A stretch of DNA of 64,000 bases, taken from positions 45,872 to 109,871 of the forward strand of contig NZ_QUWK01000004.1 of assembly GCF_003429665.1 (NCBI RefSeq), in the 5' to 3' direction. Origin of the DNA: Sphaerochaeta halotolerans. GTDB lineage: Bacteria > Spirochaetota > Spirochaetia > Sphaerochaetales > Sphaerochaetaceae. Shown piece by piece: positions 24,656 through 32,817 of the stretch. Below the pieces are notes generated by a model that saw only the letters and a list, made by a program, of their open reading frames with translations, was not told where the DNA came from and made no database searches. The number at the start of each line of letters is the position of its first letter. Position 1 is the stretch's first letter. The position numbers and the translations under genes were made by a program.

Positions 24656-26017
24656 TCAAATTACCCGCTTGGTTTTCCACTTCCCACGAGCAAACCTGGT
24701 AATGAAAAAGGTGCTTCTGAAAATCCAGTCAATATACATGCCGAACCAAACACCATAGATGCCCCATCCAAAGACTATTGCAAGGAGGTAGCTCATGCCT
24801 ACTCTACTTGCCCACATGCTCACCATTGATACAACCATGGTGAACTTTACATCTCCAGCTGCCCTCAGAAAATTGGGCAGTGAAAATGCAGCTGGCCAGA
24901 GCAGGGAGCTGAAAATCATGGCAGAACGGATGACATTGGATGCAAGTTCAGTTGCCTCAGCGGAGAGGTTGAAGACCATCACTATCTTTGGTGCGAAGAT
25001 GAAGACCGGGATTGCCACGATTGTCATGGCAAGATAGGCAGCCAAAAGAAGCCTCTTTCCATAGAAGACAGCCTGATCGGGTCTCTTAGCACCGATTGCT
25101 TGACCAATGACAGTGATTGAAGCCAAGCCGATAGCTCCCCCTGGAATATTTACAAAAGAAGCAACTGAATTGGCAATTGCATTTGCGGCGATGGATGCAG
25201 TACCGAAAGCAGCAATAAATCCTTGAACAAGTAATTTTCCGATTTGGAAGACGCTGCCCTCAATCCCATTGGGGATACCGATATGCATGATCCGCTTGAT
25301 CATCTCCCAGCGAAGGGACCAGTCACGATAGTTGCGCACTACTATCTGGTTGGAGGGATTTGTCAACAACACGAGGATGATTGTACTTCCGATAATACGA
25401 CTGAGCAGCGTTCCCAGCCCTGCTCCGATTACCCCCAAATGTAGGGCAAAGATAAAGTAGGCATTTCCTGCGATATTGACCAGATTCATAACAACACTTA
25501 CCCACAATGAGACCTTGCTGTTTCCCATGGAGCGGAACAGGGCTGCCGATGCGTTATAGGTGGCAAGAAAAGGGAGTGAGAGAAGTATATATATGAAGTA
25601 GGTTGCTCCACCTTCAAGGACCGATGTCTCAATGGATCCAAAGATAAAGCTGATAATCTGGCTCCTAAACGGCATGCAGAGAAGCATAAAAGCAACCGAG
25701 ACGATTAGCGAGAGCAAAATCAGTTGCTTGGCTGCCTCATTTGCAGAGGCATTGTCCTTTCTTCCCAGGTACTGGCTTGCGACAACTGCCCCACCGGTGG
25801 CGAACGCAGCAAAAAGCTGGACAATCAAAATGGTGATCGAGTCTACCAAACTGATGGCGCTGACAGCACTTTCCCCAGCGGAAGCAATCATGACCGTGTC
25901 AGCCATTCCTATGGAGACCATAAGCACTTGTTCGATGATGAGGGGAACAATGAGGCTATACAGAAAACGGCGGGAGAACATGTTCTCCATCGCCGTATCC
26001 TGGAGGGTGGATTTCAC
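24656..26017 (-). CDS. MATE-family efflux transporter
   Basis: 453 residues from GTG 26017 with about twelve membrane segments in two similar halves. Motifs such as GMADTVMIASAGESAVSAISLVDSI and GNSKVSLWVSVVMNLVNIAGNAYF are typical of MATE proteins of the DinF/NorM superfamily. It exports drugs or metabolites using a sodium or proton gradient; the substrate is unknown. It lies alone between the sugar and TrpXYZ-like importers, on the same strand as both. Confidence 0.88.
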   Translation of the reverse strand: MKSTLQDTAMENMFSRRFLYSLIVPLIIEQVLMVSIGMADTVMIASAGESAVSAISLVDSITILIVQLFAAFATGGAVVASQYLGRKDNASANEAAKQLILLSLIVSVAFMLLCMPFRSQIISFIFGSIETSVLEGGATYFIYILLSLPFLATYNASAALFRSMGNSKVSLWVSVVMNLVNIAGNAYFIFALHLGVIGAGLGTLLSRIIGSTIILVLLTNPSNQIVVRNYRDWSLRWEMIKRIMHIGIPNGIEGSVFQIGKLLVQGFIAAFGTASIAANAIANSVASFVNIPGGAIGLASITVIGQAIGAKRPDQAVFYGKRLLLAAYLAMTIVAIPVFIFAPKIVMVFNLSAEATELASNVIRSAMIFSSLLWPAAFSLPNFLRAAGDVKFTMVVSMVSMWASRVGMSYLLAIVFGWGIYGVWFGMYIDWIFRSTFFITRFARGKWKTKRVI

Positions 26018-26069
26018 AATACTACCTCATATGCCCATAACAAATTGTGAGGGCAATGCTGACAACCTG

Positions 26070-26858
26070 TTAATCGGTAAGCAGGCCTTCGTCATCGTCA
26101 AAGTTTTTCTTGCGCAGGTCTTTGAATCTGCGTACCAGTTCATCCACAGTCAGGTTTGCCTTTTGTTCACCAGAAACATCGAGGATGATAGATCCTTCAT
26201 CCATCATGATCAGACGGTTGCCGAAGTCAATAGCAAACTGCATATTATGGGTAACCGTCAGTGCAGTGAGCTCATACTCCTTGATGTACCGTTCGGTCAA
26301 ATCCATGACAATCTGTGCATTTCTCGGATCAAGGGCGGCAGTATGCTCATCAAGCAAGATCATCTTCGGCTTGCTCATAACCGTCATCAACAAGGTGAGC
26401 GCTTGTCTCTGCCCTCCACTAAGCAGTCCAACGTTGTCTTTGAGCCTGTTCTCCAAACCGATGGGTTTGAGCAGTTCACTGAACATTTTCCGCTTCTCAT
26501 TGTTCAAGCTTATGCGCAGCCCCTTCATCCCTTTTGTCATTGCTGTAATCATGTTGTCCTCAATGGACATGTTTGCAGCTGTTCCCTTGGTGGGGTCCTG
26601 GAATATGCGGCCTACGGTCATAGCCCTGCGATACTCTGGACTGCTGGTGATGTCCACTTCATCAAAGATGATCTTTCCATTAGTGACTGGGTAGGTACCG
26701 CTGATTATATTGAAAAGCGTGGATTTGCCACTGCCATTCGAGCCGATGATACAGATGACGTCCCCTCTATTAACATGGAGATTGATGTTTTCCAATGCAA
26801 TCTTTTCATTAACGGTTCCAGGATTGAATACTTTTGTAATATTACTCAAATCAAGCAT
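26070..26858 (-). CDS. ABC transporter ATPase, TrpZ-like
   Basis: 262 residues. Walker A GSNGSGKST, signature LSGGQRQALTLL, Walker B MILLDEHTAAL and the switch histidine in TVTHN are all present. LLDEHTAALDP rather than LLDEPTSALDP is typical of the ATPases that serve ABC_sub_bind (TrpXYZ-type) systems. ATG 26858 is chosen because AAGGAGG lies 9 nt upstream; the ATG at 26867 touches the ribosome site. The start overlaps the permease end by 8 nt. Confidence 0.88.
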   Translation of the reverse strand: MLDLSNITKVFNPGTVNEKIALENINLHVNRGDVICIIGSNGSGKSTLFNIISGTYPVTNGKIIFDEVDITSSPEYRRAMTVGRIFQDPTKGTAANMSIEDNMITAMTKGMKGLRISLNNEKRKMFSELLKPIGLENRLKDNVGLLSGGQRQALTLLMTVMSKPKMILLDEHTAALDPRNAQIVMDLTERYIKEYELTALTVTHNMQFAIDFGNRLIMMDEGSIILDVSGEQKANLTVDELVRRFKDLRKKNFDDDEGLLTD

Positions 26859-27804
26859 TGGTTGCATCCTCCTTATTGCTCATGGTTTTAGCCTGGGAGC
26901 GTGCAATGGCTTTCTTTTTCGCCCCGGCAGTACTGGCAGCGCTGCGGGTCTGGGCAACGAACAAGCTGACGATTACCAAAATACCCGTGAGGAGTTTGAA
27001 GTCGTTCGGCGTGATGTTGACCAAATAGCCGTACTTTCTGCCAAAGAACATCAACGCTTTATAGATAATGGCTCCGAAGATGGCACGAAGGGTCAACAAA
27101 GATATCCTGTTTGTGGAGAAGAGGAACTCCCCGAGCATGATTGCCGCCAGTCCTTGGACGACCATGCCGATGCCCAGGTTTGCATCTGCAAAGCCCTGGT
27201 ACTGGGCGAGGAGCCCACCAGAGAGAGCAATCAAACCATTGGAGAGCCCGAGACCGATCAGCTTCAGTACCTCCGGGTTTATCCCTTGGCTGATGACCAT
27301 CTGTTCGTTGCCCCCCATTGCTCCAAGTGAGACGCCTAGGTCGGTACGGAAAAAGATATCAATAAGGACCTTCACGAAGAGTACTACCAAAAGGGTACCC
27401 ACAAGGCTTGCCCATTCAGGGGGTAGGAACTGGAATGCGTCGGGGAGCTTGGAGTACAAGGTCTCCACACGAAGCAAGGGAACGTTTGCCTTGTTGCCCA
27501 GAATCCTCAGGTTGATTGAGTACAGCATAGTCATGGTAAGGATACCTGCAAGCAAACCAGGAATTTTCAATTTATTATGGATAGCGGCAGTTATCATACC
27601 AGCAACCACTCCTGCTAAGAATGAAAGCAGCAATGCAACAAAGATGGGAAGGCCGGCTACAATGGCCATGGTTGCGACTGCTGCCCCGGTGGCGACTGAT
27701 CCATCGCAGGTCAGGTCAGCTATATCGAGGATTCGATATGAGATTAAGATTCCAATGACCATCAGGGAAAAGATCAGGCCATCAACAAAAATTCCTTCAA
27801 GCAT
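26851..27804 (-). CDS. ABC transporter permease, TrpY-like
   Basis: 317 residues with about eight to nine hydrophobic segments (branched-chain type permease fold). DLTCDGSVATGAAVA near the N-terminus is the characteristic motif of the permease class that pairs with ABC_sub_bind proteins. The C-terminal 30 residues are basic and cytoplasmic. It shares an operon with the ATPase below and the binding protein above. Confidence 0.88.
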   Translation of the reverse strand: MLEGIFVDGLIFSLMVIGILISYRILDIADLTCDGSVATGAAVATMAIVAGLPIFVALLLSFLAGVVAGMITAAIHNKLKIPGLLAGILTMTMLYSINLRILGNKANVPLLRVETLYSKLPDAFQFLPPEWASLVGTLLVVLFVKVLIDIFFRTDLGVSLGAMGGNEQMVISQGINPEVLKLIGLGLSNGLIALSGGLLAQYQGFADANLGIGMVVQGLAAIMLGEFLFSTNRISLLTLRAIFGAIIYKALMFFGRKYGYLVNITPNDFKLLTGILVIVSLFVAQTRSAASTAGAKKKAIARSQAKTMSNKEDATNA

Positions 27805-27821
27805 GTAATACCCCTTACACA

Positions 27822-27855
27822 GAAAAAAACCGCCGGCTCAATACAAGTCCGGCGG
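27822..27855 (-). terminator. Internal terminator/attenuator after the first trpX-like gene
   Basis: On the minus strand CCGCCGG, a 12-nt loop, and CCGGCGG are followed by a run of seven U. It lies between the binding-protein gene and its permease, so read-through would be partial and the binding protein made in excess. Confidence 0.75.
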
Positions 27856-27872
27856 GATTGCAATCGGCCCAG

Positions 27873-28874
27873 TTACTGGGTGATTTTCACACCATCCTTG
27901 ATGAGTACTGCAGCTGCATCCTGCAACGACTGCGGAATAGTATACCCAAGCTTCTCGGCTACATCAAGATTGAACCACAACTGGAATTTTGTAGGATCGG
28001 TGATGTAGACCGTTCCGATGTCTCCGGCTTTAGCGCCTTTGAGGACCTGTTCTACAACCTTGCCGGTTTCAACACCAATGTTGTAGTAATCGAAGCCGAG
28101 GCTGATCATAATATTCAAACCCTCAATACCGCTTGCATCAGAACTGAACAGCGGCTTGCCTGCCTTCTTGGCAACATCATCAACAGAGGCTATTGCACTG
28201 ATGACCGTGTTGTCTGTTGCGATGTAGAGCGCATCAACACGATCGATGATGGACTGTGTAGCCATCTTGACCTCACTGGAGTTGGAGATGGCAGCAGATA
28301 CAAATTCCACTCCATACTTCTCACAGGCAGCCTTTGCCATCTCCATGAGTAGCACCCCATTGGCTTCACCGGAAGCGTAGATATTGCCGATGGTTTTTGC
28401 ACCGGTGATATCAATCAACAGCTTGATCTGTTCATCGACCGGGTTCTTGTCAGATACTCCGGCAATGTTAGCAGCTACAAGGCCAGCTTCGGTTGAGTCG
28501 GTAACGGCACTGAATACGACAGGGGTACCAGAATTCTCATTAAACACTTGGGCAAGAGCCTGGGCGGCAGGGGTGGCGATACCGACTGCCACATCAACCT
28601 TGTCACTCTTGAACTTCTGGGCAATGGAGGAAGCGGTCGAAATATCTCCATTTGCATTCTGATGGTCATAGGTCACCAGAAGGTCGGTGGTTGCCAGGTA
28701 ATCCATCATTCCCTGCTCAGCTGCATCAAGGGCAGCGTGGGTGACCAGTTTGGAAATTCCAATCTTGTATGGTTGTGGGCCGGTTTGTTCTGCCTGCCCG
28801 GCGCTGAAGAGCGGGAGGGCAACACAGAGCAAAAGAGAGAGAGCGAAGAGCATCGGATGCTGTAGTTTTTTCAT
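27873..28874 (-). CDS. ABC_sub_bind family amino-acid binding protein, TrpX-like (copy 1)
   Basis: 333 residues. A signal peptide (MKKLQHPMLFALSLLLCVALPLFSAG) leads into a PF04392-type binding domain. The family features are KIGISKLVTHAALDAAEQGMMD, VGIATPAAQALAQ, GNIYASGEANGV and ATDNTVISAI. Relatives bind tryptophan, tyrosine or other aromatic amino acids; the ligand here is inference. GGAGG precedes the ATG at 28874. It is the partner of the permease and ATPase downstream and a close paralogue of the next gene upstream. Confidence 0.88.
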   Translation of the reverse strand: MKKLQHPMLFALSLLLCVALPLFSAGQAEQTGPQPYKIGISKLVTHAALDAAEQGMMDYLATTDLLVTYDHQNANGDISTASSIAQKFKSDKVDVAVGIATPAAQALAQVFNENSGTPVVFSAVTDSTEAGLVAANIAGVSDKNPVDEQIKLLIDITGAKTIGNIYASGEANGVLLMEMAKAACEKYGVEFVSAAISNSSEVKMATQSIIDRVDALYIATDNTVISAIASVDDVAKKAGKPLFSSDASGIEGLNIMISLGFDYYNIGVETGKVVEQVLKGAKAGDIGTVYITDPTKFQLWFNLDVAEKLGYTIPQSLQDAAAVLIKDGVKITQ

Positions 28875-28913
28875 AATCATTCCTCCAAGCGGATAATCCT
28901 TTTCGTTTGCAAA

Positions 28914-28942
28914 ACTATAGCTGGAATTTCAAGAATTGTAAA
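28914..28942 (-). promoter_or_regulatory. Promoter of the TrpX-like operon
   Basis: On the minus strand TTTACA (28942-28937), 17 bp, TATAGT (28919-28914). The leader to the start is about 35 nt with a GGAGG site. No T-box or leader peptide is visible. Confidence 0.65.
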
Positions 28943-28955
28943 TCCGAATATACAA
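28936..28955. promoter_or_regulatory. Imperfect 20-bp dyad over the -35 of the TrpX-like operon
   Basis: TTGTA(A/T)AT and AT(A/T)TACAA half-sites match at 16 of 20 positions and overlap the -35 box. Candidate repressor site; the regulator is unknown. Confidence 0.4.
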
Positions 28956-29011
28956 AATAATGAATAATAATTCATATAATATACAAGTATTAGCGAGATT
29001 TAGCATAAAGG

Positions 29012-29035
29012 GACCTGCTCCCGAAGAAGCAGGTC
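29012..29035 (-). terminator. Terminator hairpin after the second trpX-like gene
   Basis: GACCTGCT and AGCAGGTC form an 8-bp stem with an 8-nt loop, just after the stop of the upstream paralogue. The U tract that follows on the minus strand is short. Confidence 0.6.
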
Positions 29036-29057
29036 TGCAGAACAAGGAGAATCAATG

Positions 29058-30074
29058 TCATGGTTGTACTTGTTTTTGCCCGTCCTTGATGATCACTTTT
29101 GCGTTGGCGAGCAATGATTCATCAATCGTGATACCGAGTTTCTTAGCGGTATCAAGATTGAACCAGAGTTCAAATTGTGCAGGGTCATCAAAGAAGATGG
29201 CTCCAATATCCTTTGGATTTTCTCCCTTGATGATTCTTTCCACTACTTTCCCCGTCTCTGTACCGACGGTATAGTAGTTGAACCCCCAGCTCATCAGGAA
29301 GTCGATGTTTTCACTACTGGTGGTATCCGTATTGAAGAGTGGTATCCCAGCCTTCATGCAGACTTCACTCACACTGGGGATGGCGCTGACAACTGTGTTG
29401 TCGATCGCCACATACATGGCATCTATGCGGTCGATGATGGACTGGGCAGCCATCTTTACCTCGCTTGAATTGCTGATGGCCGCTGCCACGAACTTGATTC
29501 CATTCGCTTCACAGATTTCTCTTGCCATCTCCATCTGCACAACACCATTGGCTTCACTACTGGTATAAATCATCCCAAGGGTCTTTGGCTTGACGATGGA
29601 GAAGTACGTCTCGAGTTGTAGCTCAATCGGGTTCAGGTCTGAGACTCCGGCGATATTGGTCTCTTCTTTCCTGGTATAGTCGGCAACCAATCCTGCAGCA
29701 AGCGGGTCAGTGATAGCACCGAATACTACAGGTTTCTCCTTGATGATCTGAGCAAGGGCTTGGGCGGCAGGAGTAGCAATGCCTACTACGATATCCTTGT
29801 CATCACTCTTGAATTTCTGTGCAATGGCAATTGCTGTTGCTATTTCTCCGTTGCAGTTCTGGTTGTCAAAGGAAACAGTGAATTCTCTTGACTCGAGATA
29901 GTCCATGACTCCCTGTTCAATTGCATCGAGAGCTGGATGGCTGACCAGCTTTGAAATGCCGATGGTATAGATCTTTTCCGTACCCTCGCTTGGTAGTGTT
30001 TCGCTGGTAGGTTGCGCAACCAAGTAGGATCCGACAAGCAAGAACGTTGCTAGCAGTGCAATGGTTCGTTTCAT
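29058..30074 (-). CDS. ABC_sub_bind family amino-acid binding protein, TrpX-like (copy 2)
   Basis: 338 residues. It starts MKRTIALLATFLLVGSYLVA (signal peptide) with AAGGAG 9 nt upstream; a longer frame to 30128 has no ribosome site. It is collinear with copy 1 and shares whole segments such as AAISNSSEVKMA, QSIIDR and VGIATPAAQALAQ, so the two arose by tandem duplication. It has its own promoter and terminator and no permease of its own, so it probably delivers a related ligand to the same membrane complex. Confidence 0.88.
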   Translation of the reverse strand: MKRTIALLATFLLVGSYLVAQPTSETLPSEGTEKIYTIGISKLVSHPALDAIEQGVMDYLESREFTVSFDNQNCNGEIATAIAIAQKFKSDDKDIVVGIATPAAQALAQIIKEKPVVFGAITDPLAAGLVADYTRKEETNIAGVSDLNPIELQLETYFSIVKPKTLGMIYTSSEANGVVQMEMAREICEANGIKFVAAAISNSSEVKMAAQSIIDRIDAMYVAIDNTVVSAIPSVSEVCMKAGIPLFNTDTTSSENIDFLMSWGFNYYTVGTETGKVVERIIKGENPKDIGAIFFDDPAQFELWFNLDTAKKLGITIDESLLANAKVIIKDGQKQVQP

Positions 30075-30099
30075 GGGTATTCTCCTTCGTGATGGTGTT

Positions 30100-30128
30100 A
30101 CTATACATAGAAACCAAAAGGAGTGCAA
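30100..30128 (-). promoter_or_regulatory. Promoter of the second trpX-like gene
   Basis: On the minus strand TTGCAC (30128-30123), 17 bp, TATAGT (30105-30100), then about 20 nt to the ribosome site. Confidence 0.6.
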
Positions 30129-30176
30129 GTATCTATTTGTAGAAACATGAATTTTTTTATGGAACCTGCATAAGAA

Positions 30177-30199
30177 ACTCCCCGGGGTAATCGGGGAGT
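30177..30199 (-). terminator. Terminator hairpin after the acidic-protein gene
   Basis: ACTCCCCG, a 7-nt loop, and CGGGGAGT form an 8-bp stem 24 nt past the stop codon. On the minus strand it is followed by a weak U-rich stretch. Confidence 0.6.
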
Positions 30200-30222
30200 G
30201 TGTGTTTCATAGTTGCGCTGGA

Positions 30223-30510
30223 TCAGGTAAAGTCTTCTTCTTCAAATGCGTCGGTATCACCGAAATCGTCTCTCTCGTCGTAAAACTCATCCTCGTAGGA
30301 TTCATCTCCATCGACCATGAAGCCATCATCAAGCAAATCATCGTCTTCTTCATCCTCATCGAGCATTTCGTCATCATCATCACCGAAATCAATTACCTCA
30401 GGAGCATCGAATAGATCGGCAAGATATGCATCTTCCTCATCCTCAAGTCTGCTGAAATAACGATCTTCCTCATCATCGAGCTCATCTTCTTCGTCACGGT
30501 ATTTAGCCAT
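30223..30510 (-). CDS. Highly acidic small protein of unknown function
   Basis: 95 residues, of which about 50 are Asp or Glu, giving an extremely low predicted isoelectric point. It begins MAKYRDEEDELDDEED and has no predicted membrane segment or cysteine. AAGGAG lies 9 nt before ATG 30510 and a good promoter precedes it, so it is very likely a real gene rather than a low-complexity artefact. It may be a polyanion that binds basic proteins or RNA polymerase, like the delta-subunit tail in Firmicutes, but no homology is seen. Divergent from pdxA. Confidence 0.75.
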   Translation of the reverse strand: MAKYRDEEDELDDEEDRYFSRLEDEEDAYLADLFDAPEVIDFGDDDDEMLDEDEEDDDLLDDGFMVDGDESYEDEFYDERDDFGDTDAFEEEDFT

Positions 30511-30550
30511 GTCGTTACTCCTTGAAATCAGAATCAAATCCCACATCTCC

Positions 30551-30579
30551 AACATAAGTGAAGGTAATCAGGTTGTCAA
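30551..30579 (-). promoter_or_regulatory. Promoter of the acidic-protein gene
   Basis: On the minus strand TTGACA (30579-30574), 17 bp, TATGTT (30556-30551). The leader is about 35 nt and has an AAGGAG site. Confidence 0.65.
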
Positions 30580-30602
30580 TTGGTTGCATCGGTTTGTCTA
30601 TC

Positions 30603-30631
30603 TGGACAGGTGAGAATCACACTGATATGAT
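30603..30631 (+). promoter_or_regulatory. pdxA promoter (predicted leaderless)
   Basis: TGGACA (30603-30608), 17 bp, TATGAT (30626-30631), then 6 nt to ATG 30638 with no ribosome site. Confidence 0.65.
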
Positions 30632-30637
30632 GCGAAT

Positions 30638-31669
30638 ATGGAAACAAAACGTAGGTATCTGGCAGTCCCTTTTGGAGATCCAGCAGGGATTGGTCCTGAG
30701 ATTGTGTTGAAGGCAATGCAACGAGCTTCACTCCCACCTTCCCTAGGTATTGTGGTAATTGGTGATGTGCCTCTCTTTAATAAGGTTTCTGCTGATTTGG
30801 GTATTCCTTCAGATTTTGATGCAGTGGTAGTGGATGACTTCTCCTTGGCCCGTGCAATTGAAGGTGGAAGCTGCTCAATTCTCTATGCTCAGAATGTCTT
30901 GGATATGCATCGATTCAACTATGGTGAAATTCAGGCAATGTGTGGCCGATCTGCCTATCTTGCAGTCAAACAGGCAGTACGTCTGATTCAATGTGGGTAT
31001 GCTGATGCTCTGGTCACACCACCTCTTCATAAGGAAGCTCTGAAAGCCTCAGGAGTAGAGCATATCGGGTACACCGAAATACTCAGTGCACTGAGCGGAA
31101 CCCAGCGGGCAATAACGATGTTTGACACGCTTGGGTTGAAGATATTCTTTCATACCAGGCATCTCTCCTTGCGTCAGGCCTGCGATGCAGTAACAAAGGA
31201 GTCCTTACTTGCAACCATCCTTGAATGTGACGCTATTACGCAGAACCATGGTGGGGTATTCAAGAATGAGCTCAGCCTGGCAGTAGCGGGGTTGAACCCT
31301 CACTGCGGAGAGCATGGTCTCTTCGGGGATGAGGAAGAACGCGCCATAGAGCCTGCCATCAATGAGGCTCGAAGGCGTGGGGTGAATGTTGTAGGTCCAA
31401 TTGGAGCCGATTCGGTCTTCTATCAAGCGAGAATAGGGAAATATCGGGCAGTAATCTCCCTTTACCATGATCAGGGGCACATTGCTGCAAAGACCTATGA
31501 TTTCAACCAGACAATTTCAATCACATGGAATCTTCCGTTCCTAAGAACCAGTGTTGACCATGGGACTGCTTTTGACATTGCAGGAAAGAATCTGGCAGAT
31601 GCAACAGGCATGGTACGTGCATTGGAGGCAGCAGCTGGCTACCTCCTGGCGGAAGGAGAGAACCAATGA
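30638..31669 (+). CDS. pdxA: PdxA-family dehydrogenase (4-hydroxythreonine-4-phosphate dehydrogenase-like)
   Basis: 343 residues. The family motif GDPAGIGPEIVLKA at the N-terminus, LVTPPLHKEAL, HTEx-like GYTEIL, and the metal-site region LNPHCGEHGLFGDEE are present. YHDQGHIAAK and RTSVDHGTAFDIAG follow. PdxA oxidises 4-phosphohydroxy-threonine in pyridoxal phosphate synthesis. PdxA2 paralogues act on phospho-threonate or -erythronate in sugar-acid breakdown. No pdxJ or sugar-acid kinase is adjacent, so the choice is open. Its end overlaps the lipoprotein gene by 4 nt. Confidence 0.88.
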   Translation: METKRRYLAVPFGDPAGIGPEIVLKAMQRASLPPSLGIVVIGDVPLFNKVSADLGIPSDFDAVVVDDFSLARAIEGGSCSILYAQNVLDMHRFNYGEIQAMCGRSAYLAVKQAVRLIQCGYADALVTPPLHKEALKASGVEHIGYTEILSALSGTQRAITMFDTLGLKIFFHTRHLSLRQACDAVTKESLLATILECDAITQNHGGVFKNELSLAVAGLNPHCGEHGLFGDEEERAIEPAINEARRRGVNVVGPIGADSVFYQARIGKYRAVISLYHDQGHIAAKTYDFNQTISITWNLPFLRTSVDHGTAFDIAGKNLADATGMVRALEAAAGYLLAEGENQ

Positions 31670-32814
31670 AGCGTTTTGTAAAGGTGGTTCTGGTTTTTGC
31701 CCTGATGGTTTTCCTAAGCGGCTGTGCAACCACGGTGAAGGTGCGCCATCTGGTTCCAGGGGAAGTAGATCTCGGGGGAGAAAGGAGTCTTGCCATCGCT
31801 TCAACGTCCAGCTATAGGTTTCCCTATGGCAGGCCGCTGAGTCCATGGGTCAGTGGTCTGCAGGGAACTGACTTTACGCTCTCCACTGGCTTCGAGACAA
31901 ACCTGTCAGAGCGTGTTGCTTCCCTTGCAACCCGGAAGATTGTGCAGGCCGTGAGTGACACCCGATATTTCTCAATTCTTGTCCCTGAGGCTACCGATGC
32001 CTACCTCAGCCTCTCCAGGACAGGAAAAGACGGTGTGCGTTTGATGCGTGAGAAGGGATTTGACCTACTTATGAGTAGTGAAATCTCCTATATGGACGTG
32101 GAGGAACGTGTAGAGGGAACAGATCTTAGGGAGTTTGTTACCAACAGTAGCGGTATTAGCAGCGAACAAGTCACCAAACGGGAGTATTACCTCATACAGG
32201 AAGCCACCCTTGGCATATCGTATACCATCACCAGGTTACATGATGGCGGAATTTTGGTACGTGAAACCGTTACTGACAAGGAAGAGAAGCGAACCAAAAT
32301 AGGAACACGCTACTATGCTGAAGATGGCTCTTATCGTGATGAGCGAAACTACAGCAGTGGATTGGCACCCTCTTTTGGCACCCTCTTTTCCCAGATTATT
32401 GAACGCATTACAGACAAGATGGTGCTCAATCTAGCACCTTCTTGGGAGACGGAGCATTTCCCCCTGATGAAAAACAAGGAGAAGCTTGCTTCTGCAGAAA
32501 TAGCACATGAGTTTGCAAAGAATGGCGAGTATAGGAGAGCGTATCAGCAGTTCCTGTCAATCTGGCAACAATCACGACAATTGAGCAGTGGATACAACGC
32601 ATCCTTGATGCTTGCAACTTTGGGAGAACTCCATGCCTCTGTTGATCTTATGAATGAAGTCTACAATTCCACGGGTGACGAACGTGTCTATGATACCCTT
32701 TTGATTCTGCAACAAGCCTTGAGCCAAGACCAGCTCGCCCAAAGGCAGATCAGTGGTGATTCTGTGGATGACGGGCAGGGAGTCACGATGACCCAGTACA
32801 TGGTGATGGAGTAG
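31666..32814 (+). CDS. Predicted lipoprotein of unknown function
   Basis: 382 residues. The signal MKRFVKVVLVFALMVFLSGC gives a lipidated cysteine at residue 20. An N-terminal domain with TVKVRHLVPGEVDLGGERSLAI resembles the start of CsgG/DUF6340-type periplasmic lipoproteins. A C-terminal helical part (EIAHEFAKNGEYRRAYQQFLSIWQQS) looks like a TPR-type repeat. Function unknown. The ATG overlaps the pdxA stop, so the two are co-expressed although no functional link is evident. Confidence 0.8.
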   Translation: MKRFVKVVLVFALMVFLSGCATTVKVRHLVPGEVDLGGERSLAIASTSSYRFPYGRPLSPWVSGLQGTDFTLSTGFETNLSERVASLATRKIVQAVSDTRYFSILVPEATDAYLSLSRTGKDGVRLMREKGFDLLMSSEISYMDVEERVEGTDLREFVTNSSGISSEQVTKREYYLIQEATLGISYTITRLHDGGILVRETVTDKEEKRTKIGTRYYAEDGSYRDERNYSSGLAPSFGTLFSQIIERITDKMVLNLAPSWETEHFPLMKNKEKLASAEIAHEFAKNGEYRRAYQQFLSIWQQSRQLSSGYNASLMLATLGELHASVDLMNEVYNSTGDERVYDTLLILQQALSQDQLAQRQISGDSVDDGQGVTMTQYMVME

Positions 32815-32817
32815 TAC

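Noticed and set aside
25632..26891. Long plus-strand ORF of about 419 codons
   Set aside because: It is the antisense shadow of the MATE and TrpZ-like genes, whose protein motifs are clear on the minus strand.
28860..29057. T-box leader upstream of the TrpX-like operon
   Set aside because: The leader is too short, and there is no T-box core sequence or terminator/antiterminator pair on the minus strand.
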